Origin: Bryobacteraceae bacterium
GTDB lineage: Bacteria; Acidobacteriota; Terriglobia; Bryobacterales; Bryobacteraceae
Assembly (NCBI GenBank): GCA_026002875.1
Contig: BPGE01000001.1
Location: 1,364,001-1,428,000 of the forward strand
Length of the DNA stretch: 64,000 nt
Direction: 5' to 3'
In this document: piece by piece, positions 26,465 to 34,613 of the stretch
How the letters are laid out: each line of letters begins with the position of its first letter
Numbering within the stretch: the stretch's first letter is position 1
Notes under the pieces: generated by a model
What the model was told of the DNA's origin: nothing
Databases searched by the model: none
Seen by the model: only the letters and a program-made list of their open reading frames with translations
Program-made: the position numbers and the translations under genes

Positions 26465-27175
26465 TCAATCCAGCGCGGCGATCTCGCCGGGCACGATCTT
26501 GCGCGTGCGCGGCAGGTAGCCGCGGTAGCTCAGATAGCCGACACCCGCCAGAAGCCCGGTGAAGACCACCAGCTTGAGAATGTCCGTCGCACGGTTGAGC
26601 GGCAGCGTCTTCCAGAGAATGCCGAGCACGGGCTGCGCGATGCACATGGCCCACACGGTTCCGTAGAAGTAGCGGCGCTCGTCGCCTTCTCCTGCCGTGG
26701 AGGGTTTGACGCGCGGCAGCTTGCCCGTCAGCCCGAGAATCCAGATGGGCACGGCGATGGGGAAGTAGCCGTACCAGTAGATCTGCTTCAGCATCCACTT
26801 GCCCGTGACGACCGCCACGGCAAGCCCGATCAGGTTCAGCAGTCCGTAGGAGATGGCTGCGCTCCAGGCGAACGTGTAGCAGATGCGCCGGTACAGGGGA
26901 TTGGGCTTGTCTTCGGTAAAGCGGATGATGTACGGAGCGGGCTCGCAGCCCGGCAGTTTGCCGCGCAGCCCGGCAATGCCTGTTCCCGCAAGCACCGCCG
27001 CCAGCCACCATGTCATGCTGCCGCCGAATCCCTGTTCGAACAGCCGGAACACCATCGGTCCGGGGATCAGGAAGAACACGAAGATCCAGATGGGCCAGTG
27101 GTTGAAGCGGTAGTACAGCTTGTTCCGCGTGCGGATTTTGCGCTGGCTGGCCAGCTCGATCTTGACGTCACCCAT
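26465..27175 (-). CDS. Six-helix membrane protein of unknown function
   Basis: 236 residues from ATG 27175 with GGAAGG 5 nt upstream; a longer frame (27196) is less likely. Helices start near PIWIFVFFLIPGPMVFRLF, TWWLAAVLAGTGIAGL, AWSAAISYGLLNLIGLAVAVV, YFPIAVPIWILGLTG, FYGTVWAMCIAQPVLGILW and ILKLVVFTGLLAGVGYLSY, with a basic N-terminus (QRKIRTRNKLYYRFNHW) inside. Not a recognised transporter. Divergent from the SDR gene; no metabolic clue. Confidence 0.75.
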   Translation of the reverse strand: MGDVKIELASQRKIRTRNKLYYRFNHWPIWIFVFFLIPGPMVFRLFEQGFGGSMTWWLAAVLAGTGIAGLRGKLPGCEPAPYIIRFTEDKPNPLYRRICYTFAWSAAISYGLLNLIGLAVAVVTGKWMLKQIYWYGYFPIAVPIWILGLTGKLPRVKPSTAGEGDERRYFYGTVWAMCIAQPVLGILWKTLPLNRATDILKLVVFTGLLAGVGYLSYRGYLPRTRKIVPGEIAALD

Positions 27176-27218
27176 ACAAACCTTCCAGTGTGCCACAGCC
27201 GGGCGGCGCAGCTGGCGG

Positions 27219-27224
27219 TAGAAT
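27219..27224 (+). promoter_or_regulatory. -10-like TAGAAT, leaderless start of the SDR gene
   Basis: TAGAAT at 27219-27224, exactly 7 nt before ATG 27232; no Shine-Dalgarno. It excludes the ATG at 27223, which lies in the hexamer. Confidence 0.45.
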
Positions 27225-27231
27225 GCGGCTC

Positions 27232-28002
27232 ATGCGGATCGATCTGACGGGGCAGAGAGCGCTGGTGACGGGCGGCGCGCGCGGCATTGGAGCCGCCGCC
27301 GCAGAGGCGTTGCGCGCTTGCGGCGCAGAGGTGATCGTGGCGGACCTGCTTTCCGATCCGCCGGTGGATGTCAGCGACCTGCAGTCTCTGGAAGGCGCCT
27401 TTGCGCGCGCCGGCGAGCTGGACATCGTGGTGGCAAACGCGGGCACGGCCGTGTTTCACCGGCTCGATGAGACCGACGATGCCGCCTGGCGCCGCCTGAT
27501 CGGGATCAACCTGACGGGCGCGTTCCATACGGTCAGGCTGGCGGCGCGCGGAATGAAGCCGCGGCGGAGGGGAGCGATCGTGCTCACTGCGAGCACCAAC
27601 TCGTTCGACGGCGAAGCCGACCTGATCGCTTACAACGCCACCAAAGCCGGCCTGCTGGGCGTTCTCCGCACGGCCGCGAACGAGCTGGGCCCGTGGGGCA
27701 TCCGGGTGAACGCCGTCTGCCCGGGGCTGATCCGCACGGATCTGACCGCGGCCCATTTCGCGCAGCCAGAGCTCTTGAAGGAGTACTTCCGCCACATTCC
27801 GCTCGGCCGCGGCGGCGCGCCGGAGGAGGTGGCGCAGGCCATCGTGTTTCTCGCCTCGCCTCTGGCGTCCTACATCACCGGCGCCACGCTGCTGGTGGAT
27901 GGCGGGCAGATGGCGGCCAAGTTCGGCATCTGGGACGAGCGCATGGGCCGCTTTGCGGGCGATCACTGGGAGCTGCCGGATTCGCCCTCCACCACCGCCT
28001 GA
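27232..28002 (+). CDS. Short-chain dehydrogenase/reductase (SDR)
   Basis: 256 residues, classical SDR. Cofactor motif TGGARGIG (12-19), NAG (NAGTA), catalytic Ser in LTASTNS and YxxxK as YNATK, and the PG motif CPGLIRTDL. The Asp at the end of beta-2 (VADLLSD) suggests NAD(H) preference. Substrate unknown. Its 3' end overlaps the DUF72 gene by 40 bp, convergently. Confidence 0.9.
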   Translation: MRIDLTGQRALVTGGARGIGAAAAEALRACGAEVIVADLLSDPPVDVSDLQSLEGAFARAGELDIVVANAGTAVFHRLDETDDAAWRRLIGINLTGAFHTVRLAARGMKPRRRGAIVLTASTNSFDGEADLIAYNATKAGLLGVLRTAANELGPWGIRVNAVCPGLIRTDLTAAHFAQPELLKEYFRHIPLGRGGAPEEVAQAIVFLASPLASYITGATLLVDGGQMAAKFGIWDERMGRFAGDHWELPDSPSTTA

Positions 28003-28931
28003 ATCGTGCCGGGCGCATTGCCCTCCAGCCGGTTGTTCACGAACAGGAACGCCATCTGCCGGCGCTGGCGCGCGCGTTCAATCAGCGCCCGCAGAGCGGA
28101 GCGCGCGCCCTCGTTCACTTCCTGCACGCGCTCGTAGGGTTCGAACTGCGCCACCGCCTGTTCGTAGGTGCGCCCGTGGCGCAGCAACGCGCGCGCCACG
28201 AGAAAGTCCGCCGTGTACGCGGCCTCGATCCGCACCTGTTCCTCCAGCGGAGGCATGCGCGTCCAGGCGTTGAACACGTGCGCCGCGCCGCGTGCGCGCA
28301 GCGCATCGAAATACGGCTCGTCGAGATACTCTCTGTTGCGGACCTCTACGGCGTAACGCCAGCCTGATGGCAGGGCGGAGAGGAATCGCTGCAGGTCCGC
28401 GGCGAACGGTCCGGCGCCCTCGTAGTGCCGTTTGCCCATCGTGCCGAACTCGAAGATCAGCACGCCGATCTGCGCAGCCCAGGGCTCCAGGGGCTCGAGA
28501 AACGCGCGCCGGAACAGATCGGCGTCGAGGAAGTGCTCGTTCGCCTTTCCTGCCCTGGCGCCGTAACGCGCATGGCCGGGCCATTCCTTCACAGTGATTT
28601 CTTCGGGAACCTTGAGGCCGAACTTCAGCCGCGGAGCCAGGCTGAAGAGCCGGCGCCAGTAGTCTCGCGAAGGGAACTGATAGAACGAAAAATCGCCGCC
28701 CGCGGCGGGGAAGACCTCCGCGTATTCGGCCAGGCACTCCGCCTCGAATTTCTTCTGCGAGAAGCGCCCGCGCGTCATGTAACGCTCGCGCGTGTAGATC
28801 TGGCCGATCCAGCCCTCGTATTTCCACGAGCTGGTCCCGATGTAGATGCCCTGGGCGGCAAGCTCTGCCAGCCGCGCCGCGAGGCGCTCGCGCGGCGAAG
28901 CGGGCTCAGCGAAAAGGGGAAGAGACTCCAT
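27963..28931 (-). CDS. DUF72 (YecE-like) protein
   Basis: 322 residues. Hallmarks: YIGTSSWKYEGWIGQIYTRER at the start of the barrel, SFYQFPS, GLKVPEEITVKEW, FEFGTMGK, AVEVRNREYLDEP and the C-terminal FLFVNNRLEGNAPGT. A TIM-barrel family of unknown activity, cytoplasmic. No catalytic site is described that I could check. Divergent from lexA; the two share the region 28932-29004. Confidence 0.9.
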   Translation of the reverse strand: MESLPLFAEPASPRERLAARLAELAAQGIYIGTSSWKYEGWIGQIYTRERYMTRGRFSQKKFEAECLAEYAEVFPAAGGDFSFYQFPSRDYWRRLFSLAPRLKFGLKVPEEITVKEWPGHARYGARAGKANEHFLDADLFRRAFLEPLEPWAAQIGVLIFEFGTMGKRHYEGAGPFAADLQRFLSALPSGWRYAVEVRNREYLDEPYFDALRARGAAHVFNAWTRMPPLEEQVRIEAAYTADFLVARALLRHGRTYEQAVAQFEPYERVQEVNEGARSALRALIERARQRRQMAFLFVNNRLEGNAPGTIQAVVEGESGSSQ

Positions 28932-28969
28932 GCGCGGCCTGCTTCCCTATTGTCGCTCTGGCGCGGGGG

Positions 28970-29003
28970 TTGACATCTGGCTCTGAAGTGTAAACAATTA
29001 CAG
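28970..29003 (+). promoter_or_regulatory. lexA promoter with SOS-box-like operator
   Basis: TTGACA at 28970-28975, 17-bp spacer, AACAAT at 28993-28998, then 6 nt to the lexA ATG. The operator GTGTAAACAATTACAG (28988-29003) matches the E. coli pattern CTGT-N8-ACAG except for its first base and contains a dyad TGTAA-N4-TTACA. It covers the -10, as expected for autorepression. Could also affect the divergent DUF72 gene. Confidence 0.65.
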
Positions 29004-29004
29004 T

Positions 29005-29619
29005 ATGGAGTTGACAGCGCGCCAGCAGGAAATCTACGACTTCATCCTGGCCTACCGGCGCGAGAACGGGTGTTCGCCCTCGATTCCCGAGATTCAGAGG
29101 CATTTCGGCATCCGCAGTCCGAACGGCGTGGCCGGGCACCTGCACGCGCTGGAGGCCAAGGGCGCGATCCGGCTGTCGAGCCGCGGCTCGCGGCGGATCG
29201 ACGTGCCGTCAGACCCCGCGCCCGGAGGCCGCATGACGGCGCTGCCGGTGTTCGGGGCGATCCCCGCGGGACTGCCGCAGGCGGTGCAGGCTGCCTCGGA
29301 AGGCGACGCATGGCTCGATGAGACGCTGCTCGGCTTCCGCCCGAAGCCGGGGTCGTTCCTGCTGAAGGTGCGGGGCGACTCGATGAAAGACGCGGGCATT
29401 CTGGACGGCGACCTGGTGCTGGTGGAGCCAAACCCGGCGCCGCGCGCCGGACAGATCGTGGCGGCGCTGATCGACGGCGAATCGACGCTGAAGCGGCTGG
29501 TGCGCGTGCGCGGCGCGTGGTTTCTGAAAGCCGAAAATCCGGCTTACCCGGAGCTGCACCCGCGCGCCGACCTGGTAATCCAGGGGGTGGTGCGCACGGT
29601 GATCCGGCGGATGAGCTGA
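29005..29619 (+). CDS. lexA: LexA repressor/autoprotease
   Basis: 204 residues. Winged-helix DNA-binding domain at 1-65 (recognition helix region around SIPEIQRHFGIRSPNGVAGHLHALEAKGAI) and S24 peptidase domain. Autocleavage Ala88-Gly89 in FGAIPAGLPQ; Ser126 (GDSMKDAGI) and Lys163 (LKRL) are 37 apart, as in E. coli Ser119-Lys156. SOS regulator cleaved on RecA filaments. No ribosome site upstream, so it is probably leaderless. The operator upstream suggests autoregulation. Other members of its regulon are not visible here: dinB (10.5 kb) has no similar box. Confidence 0.96.
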   Translation: MELTARQQEIYDFILAYRRENGCSPSIPEIQRHFGIRSPNGVAGHLHALEAKGAIRLSSRGSRRIDVPSDPAPGGRMTALPVFGAIPAGLPQAVQAASEGDAWLDETLLGFRPKPGSFLLKVRGDSMKDAGILDGDLVLVEPNPAPRAGQIVAALIDGESTLKRLVRVRGAWFLKAENPAYPELHPRADLVIQGVVRTVIRRMS

Positions 29620-29629
29620 GCGGCCGGGC

Positions 29630-29635
29630 TATACT
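29630..29635 (+). promoter_or_regulatory. -10-like TATACT before the zinc-ribbon gene
   Basis: TATACT at 29630-29635, 6 nt before ATG 29642; no Shine-Dalgarno. So the small gene probably has its own leaderless promoter after lexA. Confidence 0.45.
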
Positions 29636-29641
29636 GACGGC

Positions 29642-29803
29642 ATGGCGCAGGACGAACGGATCGAAGAGGCTGCGGCGCCCCGCCCGGAAGAGAATGAACC
29701 GATGCTCTGGTGCCCGGTCTGTTCGGAGCGGCTGCAGCAGAGGAAGTGCAAACTGTTCTGCCCCCGCTGCGGCTATTACATGAGCTGCGCGGATTATTAC
29801 TGA
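29642..29803 (+). CDS. 53-residue zinc-ribbon protein
   Basis: Too short for most gene finders. Acidic N-terminus (about 1-20) followed by CPVC (24-27), Cys36, CPRC (40-43) and Cys49, ending CADYY. CxxC-N12-CxxC is a zinc-ribbon pattern; the extra Cys36 and Cys49 could be a second site. It may bind nucleic acid or protein. Lies between lexA and prmA on the same strand. I cannot name a family. Confidence 0.7.
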   Translation: MAQDERIEEAAAPRPEENEPMLWCPVCSERLQQRKCKLFCPRCGYYMSCADYY

Positions 29804-29875
29804 GGCCGCGCGGCTGTTGCGCTTCGTTCCTTTGTCTGATACACAGAAACGCGGATCAGGAGAAATCAGCGCCTG

Positions 29876-30685
29876 ATGTTTTCGCTCGTCCTGACCTGCC
29901 CGGAAAACGAAGCGGAACTGCTGTCCGCCGAGCTGTGGGAGCGCGGCGCCGCCGGGATCGAGGAAATCGCCCTGCCCGGCAGCCGTTGTCAGCTCAAAGC
30001 CTACTTTGAAAGCCCGGAAGGACTCGCGGAGGCGTTTGCCGGCTTCGGCGCGCACCTGGAGCCCGTGCCGGAGGTGGACTGGGAGCTCCTGTCCCGGCAG
30101 GCATGGCCGGCGTTTCCGCTGGGCAGCCGGCTCTATCTCGCGCCGGAGTGGGACGAGAGTGCGGTGCCTGAAGGCCGCATGCGGCTGGTGGTGCATCCGG
30201 GCCAGGCTCTGGGCACGGGCGCGCATCCGGCCACGCAGCTGTGTCTGGAAGCGCTGGACGCCTGGTTGCAGCCCGGCCGGAGCGTCCTCGATGTCGGAAC
30301 AGGATCGGGCATTCTTGTTTCGGCCGCCCTGCTGCTGGGCGCGCGGACAGCCATCGGATGCGACATCGATTTCGCAGCGCTGGATGAGGCGCGGCGGAAC
30401 CTGCGGTCGGACGGCCGCACGGCGGCTCTCTTCTGCGGTTCGGCTCGGGCTGTGCGGGCGGGCGCATTCGATGTGGTCGTGGCGAACATCAACGCCGCCG
30501 CGCATGAATCCCTGGCGGGCGAATACGCGCGGCTCGCGCCCGTCCTGCTCATCCTCAGCGGATTTCCGGAGCGCGACAGGCAGCGCGTGGAGGCGGCGGC
30601 GCGCGCATCGGGATTCCGCGTCCAGACGGCTCTCGAAAAAGAAGAATGGAGGTGCCTGGTCCTGTGCAACGGCGATCGTTCCTGA
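29876..30685 (+). CDS. prmA: Ribosomal protein L11 methyltransferase-like
   Basis: 269 residues. SAM-dependent methyltransferase that trimethylates L11 in the model species. Signature GQALGTGAHPATQLCLEAL (variant of GxAFGTGxHxTT), VLDVGTGSGIL as motif I, IGCDID and VANINAAAH (in place of NIL). N-terminal ferredoxin-like L11-recognition domain is shorter than in E. coli (293). AGGAG lies 15 nt upstream of the ATG, rather far. Its 3' end overlaps the next gene by 40 bp. Confidence 0.88.
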   Translation: MFSLVLTCPENEAELLSAELWERGAAGIEEIALPGSRCQLKAYFESPEGLAEAFAGFGAHLEPVPEVDWELLSRQAWPAFPLGSRLYLAPEWDESAVPEGRMRLVVHPGQALGTGAHPATQLCLEALDAWLQPGRSVLDVGTGSGILVSAALLLGARTAIGCDIDFAALDEARRNLRSDGRTAALFCGSARAVRAGAFDVVVANINAAAHESLAGEYARLAPVLLILSGFPERDRQRVEAAARASGFRVQTALEKEEWRCLVLCNGDRS

Positions 30686-31914
30686 ACCTGCTGGCTTCCC
30701 TGCCCGCCTTTGCCGCGCCGCCCGCGCCGCACCGCATCGCCTCGGTCGAGCTGTTCCGGCTGCACGGGCGCCGCACGGTGACTCCGGGCGCAGACGGCCA
30801 ATATCAGGTCCAGCCGCTGCACGTCTACCCCGAATACCGCCCGAAGCCGTATCGCGACGAGCCGCAGCCGCCGCGCGAGGCGCCCGTGTCCGCCATCTAC
30901 CTGTCCATCCGCACGGACCGCGGCAGCGAGGGGCTCTACGGCCCCATCGACCGGGAAGCGGCCGTTCTGATTGAAACGCAGCTCAGGAATTTTGTTCTGG
31001 GCAAGGACGCCATGGCGGTGGAGACCGTATGGGATCTGCTCTACCGCTCCAACCGCCACTACCGCACGTCGCACCCCATGATGGCGATTTCGGCCATCGA
31101 CAACTGCCTGTGGGATCTGCGCGGGCGCGTGCTCAACGCCCCCGTCTACCGCCTGCTGGGCGGTCCCGCGCGCGATTCGGTGGAAGCTTACGGCTCCGCG
31201 CTCGGCTATTCCGTGGAGCCCGACGCCGCGGGCAGGCGCGCCGTGGAGCTCAAGGATCAGGGGTTCCGCCACCAGAAATGGTTCTTCGCCCACGGTCCCG
31301 GCGACGGACCGGAGGGCGTGCGGCGGTGCGCGGATCTGGTCTTCGCCCTGCGGCTCGCCGTCGGGCAGGACGTCGATCTGATGTTCGACGCCTTCATGGG
31401 CTGGACGCTCGACTTCGCCATCGCCTGGGCCAAACGCGCCGAGCCGCAGAATCCGCGGTGGATCGAGGAGGCCTTCCCCCCGGATCAGCTGGATTCATTC
31501 GCCGCCCTGCGAAAAGCCACCTCCATTCCGGTCGCCTCCGGCGAGCATCTCTACAACCGTTGGGAAGTGAAACGCTACCTGGACGCGCAGGCCATCAGCG
31601 TCGTGCAGGCCGATCCCGAGTGGTGCGGCGGCGTGAGCGAACTTGTCAAGATCTGCCACCTGGCCGCCGCCGCGGGCGTGCAGGTGATCCCGCACGGGCA
31701 TTCGCTGCACGCGGCGCTTCATGTGGTGGCGGCGCAGTCTCCAGCCGTGTGTCCGCTGGTGGAGTATCTGATCCTGAAAATGCGCAGCTACTACCACTTC
31801 GAAAAGCGTCAGCTGACGCCGGTGCGCGGGCGGATCGAGCTGCCGGACGCTCCGGGCTTCGGCATCGAGCTCGATCCGGCGAAGATCGAGAAACGCGAGC
31901 CCTTCAGCCCGTAG
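30646..31914 (+). CDS. Enolase-superfamily dehydratase/racemase (mandelate racemase-like, rhamnonate-dehydratase-type)
   Basis: 422 residues; start ATG 30646 overlaps prmA; GTG at 30664 (MQRRSFLNLLASLPAFA) is an alternative that would begin with a compact Tat-like signal. N-terminal capping domain, then (beta/alpha)7 barrel. Metal ligands fit: Asp in DLMFDAF, Glu in RWIEEAFPP, Glu in VASGEHLY; IPHGHS with the catalytic His is like acid-sugar dehydratases. Acts on an aldonic or uronic acid; exact substrate unknown. Export is unusual for this superfamily, but common in acidobacterial sugar acid enzymes. Convergent with the M16 gene. Confidence 0.85.
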   Translation: MEVPGPVQRRSFLNLLASLPAFAAPPAPHRIASVELFRLHGRRTVTPGADGQYQVQPLHVYPEYRPKPYRDEPQPPREAPVSAIYLSIRTDRGSEGLYGPIDREAAVLIETQLRNFVLGKDAMAVETVWDLLYRSNRHYRTSHPMMAISAIDNCLWDLRGRVLNAPVYRLLGGPARDSVEAYGSALGYSVEPDAAGRRAVELKDQGFRHQKWFFAHGPGDGPEGVRRCADLVFALRLAVGQDVDLMFDAFMGWTLDFAIAWAKRAEPQNPRWIEEAFPPDQLDSFAALRKATSIPVASGEHLYNRWEVKRYLDAQAISVVQADPEWCGGVSELVKICHLAAAAGVQVIPHGHSLHAALHVVAAQSPAVCPLVEYLILKMRSYYHFEKRQLTPVRGRIELPDAPGFGIELDPAKIEKREPFSP

Positions 31915-31920
31915 CCTCCG

Positions 31921-33339
31921 CTATTCGAACATCTCCTCCGCCGGAACGGCGCGCGCCGCGGACTCCTCCACGGGGACGGGACGCACGGATACGATTTCGT
32001 CCTCCTGCAGCAGCCAGTCCGGTTTGGCCGAGTTGTACTGGATGCGTGAGGGCGCGTTGTCGAGAATGGCCTTCCGGAGCGCCTCCATGTCCGGCCCGGC
32101 GAAAGCCGCGGCAATGGCCTCCGGACGCAGGTGGCGCTCAACAGCCCGCTTCACGTCGGACGGCGTCAGCTCCGGCAGGGTCCGCTTCAGATACTGCGAC
32201 TGCAGCCCCGTTCCGTAAAACAGCCCGTCGATTTCGTGGCCCAGCTGCGCGCTGCGGGCCTCTTCGAGCAGCGCCTGGTGGCGCAGGAGGAAGGACCGCG
32301 CCGCCTCGAATTCCCCGTCGTCGAGACCCTTCCCCGCGAGCTTCTCCATCTCGTGCAGGGCCAGCCGCAGGGCGAAGTGCGCGTGCCCCGGCGCCACGGG
32401 GCGCACCCACAGCTCGAAGATCTGCCGCTGCCGCGCGTGGTTCGGTTCCGGCTCCAGCGTGAACATCGGAGCGGGGAAGTATTCGATGTAGGCGTAATCG
32501 CCATAATTGAGCCCGCGGTGCTGGCGGAGGCTCTGGAACAGCCGCCCGCTGCTCATCCGGTGCTGCCCGAGAGCGGAGACGGCCACGAGCAGCGCCGGAT
32601 AGTCCTCGTGCCCGCGGCGGACCTCGACGGGGAAGCCGAGCGAAAGAGCCGTGCCCTGCGACGGCTTCTCCACAAAGATCATGCTGGTGCGCCGCAGAGG
32701 CGGCGCGGCGGGAACAGAACCGTCGCTTCTTGTGCGCGCGGGCAGCGTGGAGAGCCGTTCCCGCAACCGCGCCGCCGCGCTTTCCGCATGCGCGCCGCCG
32801 CAGGCCGCAACGACCCGGTTGCGGCCGTATTCCGCCGTGTAGAACTCCCGGACCGCGCTCAGCTCCATCCGGCGCAGCGAAGAGATCCGCCCCTGGCAGG
32901 GATGGCCGTACGGATGGCCCTCGAACAGAAGTCCGTACAGGGCTTCGCGGCCCAGCTCTTCATCGTTTTCGCCGCGCAGGTCGGCTTCAAGGGAATGAAT
33001 GGCGTCGTCCCGCAGGCGCCGGAAGTCCTCCTCGCGCCAGCCGGGGTCGCAAAGCATCTCCGCCAGCAGCTCCGTCATCTCCGCCGCGTGCGCCGCGTGG
33101 CAGTCGAAGTGGAAACAGGTCATCTCCTTGTCCACGGAGACATCCACAGACGCGCCGCGCGGAAACAGAAAGTCCAGGATCTGTTTGTAGCTCCGGCGGC
33201 GCGTGCCGCCGTGCGCCAGCATCTGCCCGGCCAGCCACGCCGCTCCTTCGCTTCCAGGCGGGTCCATGGCCGAGCCGGCGGGAAACGCAACGCGGACCGA
33301 CAGCAGGGGCGAGCCGTCCTGGTGCACCAGCAGTTTCAT
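31921..33339 (-). CDS. M16 peptidase, non-catalytic partner subunit
   Basis: 472 residues from ATG 33339, overlapping the previous gene's TGA as ATGA. M16 fold with two halves, but the zinc motif is missing: the stretch that should hold HxxEH reads LAGQMLAHGG. Such a subunit usually pairs with an active one to close the chamber, as in processing-peptidase and Sphingomonas M16 heterodimers. The C-terminal FxxSFxxGxxRR-type motif is only weakly present (YAYIEYFPAPMF...). No signal peptide is seen. A longer upstream frame is a shadow of the partner gene. Confidence 0.85.
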   Translation of the reverse strand: MKLLVHQDGSPLLSVRVAFPAGSAMDPPGSEGAAWLAGQMLAHGGTRRRSYKQILDFLFPRGASVDVSVDKEMTCFHFDCHAAHAAEMTELLAEMLCDPGWREEDFRRLRDDAIHSLEADLRGENDEELGREALYGLLFEGHPYGHPCQGRISSLRRMELSAVREFYTAEYGRNRVVAACGGAHAESAAARLRERLSTLPARTRSDGSVPAAPPLRRTSMIFVEKPSQGTALSLGFPVEVRRGHEDYPALLVAVSALGQHRMSSGRLFQSLRQHRGLNYGDYAYIEYFPAPMFTLEPEPNHARQRQIFELWVRPVAPGHAHFALRLALHEMEKLAGKGLDDGEFEAARSFLLRHQALLEEARSAQLGHEIDGLFYGTGLQSQYLKRTLPELTPSDVKRAVERHLRPEAIAAAFAGPDMEALRKAILDNAPSRIQYNSAKPDWLLQEDEIVSVRPVPVEESAARAVPAEEMFE

Positions 33340-34613
33340 TGCGGCTTCTCCTCGAGCGTCACCACGGTTCGGCCCTCGGGGCGGAACCAGGCGGCGGCAG
33401 CGGCGGCCAGGTTCTGCGGCGTGACACGATGGTAGGTCTCGAACAGCCGCCTCACCGTCTCCGGCGTGCGCCGCAGCGCCAGAAACGGCGCCAGCTGCGC
33501 GGCCACCGAGTCGCTGCGGTTCAGGCTCAGCACGAACCGGTAAAACAGATGCGACTGAACCTGTTCCAGCCGCTCCTGCGGCGGCGGCGCGCTCACGAGC
33601 CGGTCCAGTTCGTCTTCGATGGCGCGCCGCACGTCCGGCAGCCGTTCCGGCTGCTTCACCCGCGCCACCACCGTGAAAAGGTAGGGATCGAGATGATCCG
33701 CCTGATTCGCCCACAGTTCATCCGCCCACTGCTCTTCAATCACCAGGCGGCGGTAGAGGTCAGAGCCCGGGCTGAAACAGAGCGCGGAAATCAGATCGAG
33801 AGCGGCGCAGTCCGGATCGCTGTCGTCGTAGGCAGGCGCGCGCTGCGCCACGGCCACGTAGGGCAGCGTGTGGGTCTCCCACTCGATCCGCGCCTCGCGC
33901 GGCGCCTTCTGGGGCGGCTCCTGCGGCGCTTCCAGCCGGTATGAGCCGCGCCGCCAGCCGCCCCAGTGGCGCTCCACGAGCGCCCGCGCCTCCGCGGGCG
34001 CCAGGTCTCCGGCGATGAGGATCGTCGTGTTTTCGGGCCGGTAGAAGCGGTCGAAGAACGCCAGGCTGTAGCCGTACATCCCGGGCATCCGCTCGATGTC
34101 GCGCAGGAACCCCATCGTCGTGTGCTTGTAGGGATGGACGTCGAATGCCGTGTCGCGCAGCACCTCGTGCAGCCGGTTCAGGGGCTCGGCGCTGTCCTTC
34201 CAGTATTCGCCCAGCACCGCCAGAGCCTCGGTGCGGAAGTCCTCTTCGCTGTATTCCAGGTGCTGGAAACGGTCGGCCTCCATCGCGAGCAGGGCGTCGA
34301 GCTCCTCCACGGCAAGGGTCGTGTGATAGACGGTGCGGTCGTCGTCGGTGTAGGCGTTGGAGGAAGCGCCCATGCGCTGCAGTTCCCTCTCATAGCGCTC
34401 CGGCGGAAAGGCGCGCGTGCCGCGGAACATCATGTGCTCGAAGAAATGCGCAAAGCCGCTGCAGCCCGGCTCGACCTCGTTGCGCGAGCCGGCGTGCACG
34501 ACGATGTAGACGCTGGCCGTGCCGCGCCAGGGCAGCGGAACGGCCACGAGCCTCAGGCCGTTGGGGAAGTCGAAGAGTTCGTAGTCGAAGGGGAAAGCGT
34601 TTCGCTCGGCCAT
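33336..34613 (-). CDS. M16 zinc metalloprotease, catalytic subunit
   Basis: 425 residues. The inverted zinc motif HFFEH (His56, Glu59, His60) lies in GCSGFAHFFEHMMFRGT, and the distal Glu ligand (Glu136, GEYW, or Glu129) is at the right distance. Belongs to the pitrilysin/PqqL/YmxG group that degrades peptides of limited size. No signal peptide. Overlaps the amidase 3' end by 61 bp, an unusually long overlap, but the start is needed for the typical NGLRLVAVP beginning. Confidence 0.9.
   Translation of the reverse strand: MAERNAFPFDYELFDFPNGLRLVAVPLPWRGTASVYIVVHAGSRNEVEPGCSGFAHFFEHMMFRGTRAFPPERYERELQRMGASSNAYTDDDRTVYHTTLAVEELDALLAMEADRFQHLEYSEEDFRTEALAVLGEYWKDSAEPLNRLHEVLRDTAFDVHPYKHTTMGFLRDIERMPGMYGYSLAFFDRFYRPENTTILIAGDLAPAEARALVERHWGGWRRGSYRLEAPQEPPQKAPREARIEWETHTLPYVAVAQRAPAYDDSDPDCAALDLISALCFSPGSDLYRRLVIEEQWADELWANQADHLDPYLFTVVARVKQPERLPDVRRAIEDELDRLVSAPPPQERLEQVQSHLFYRFVLSLNRSDSVAAQLAPFLALRRTPETVRRLFETYHRVTPQNLAAAAAAWFRPEGRTVVTLEEKPQ

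Noticed and set aside
34553-34613. Frameshift or misassembly at the amidase/M16 overlap
   Set aside because: Both reading frames are intact and both ends look normal; a long but plausible overlap.
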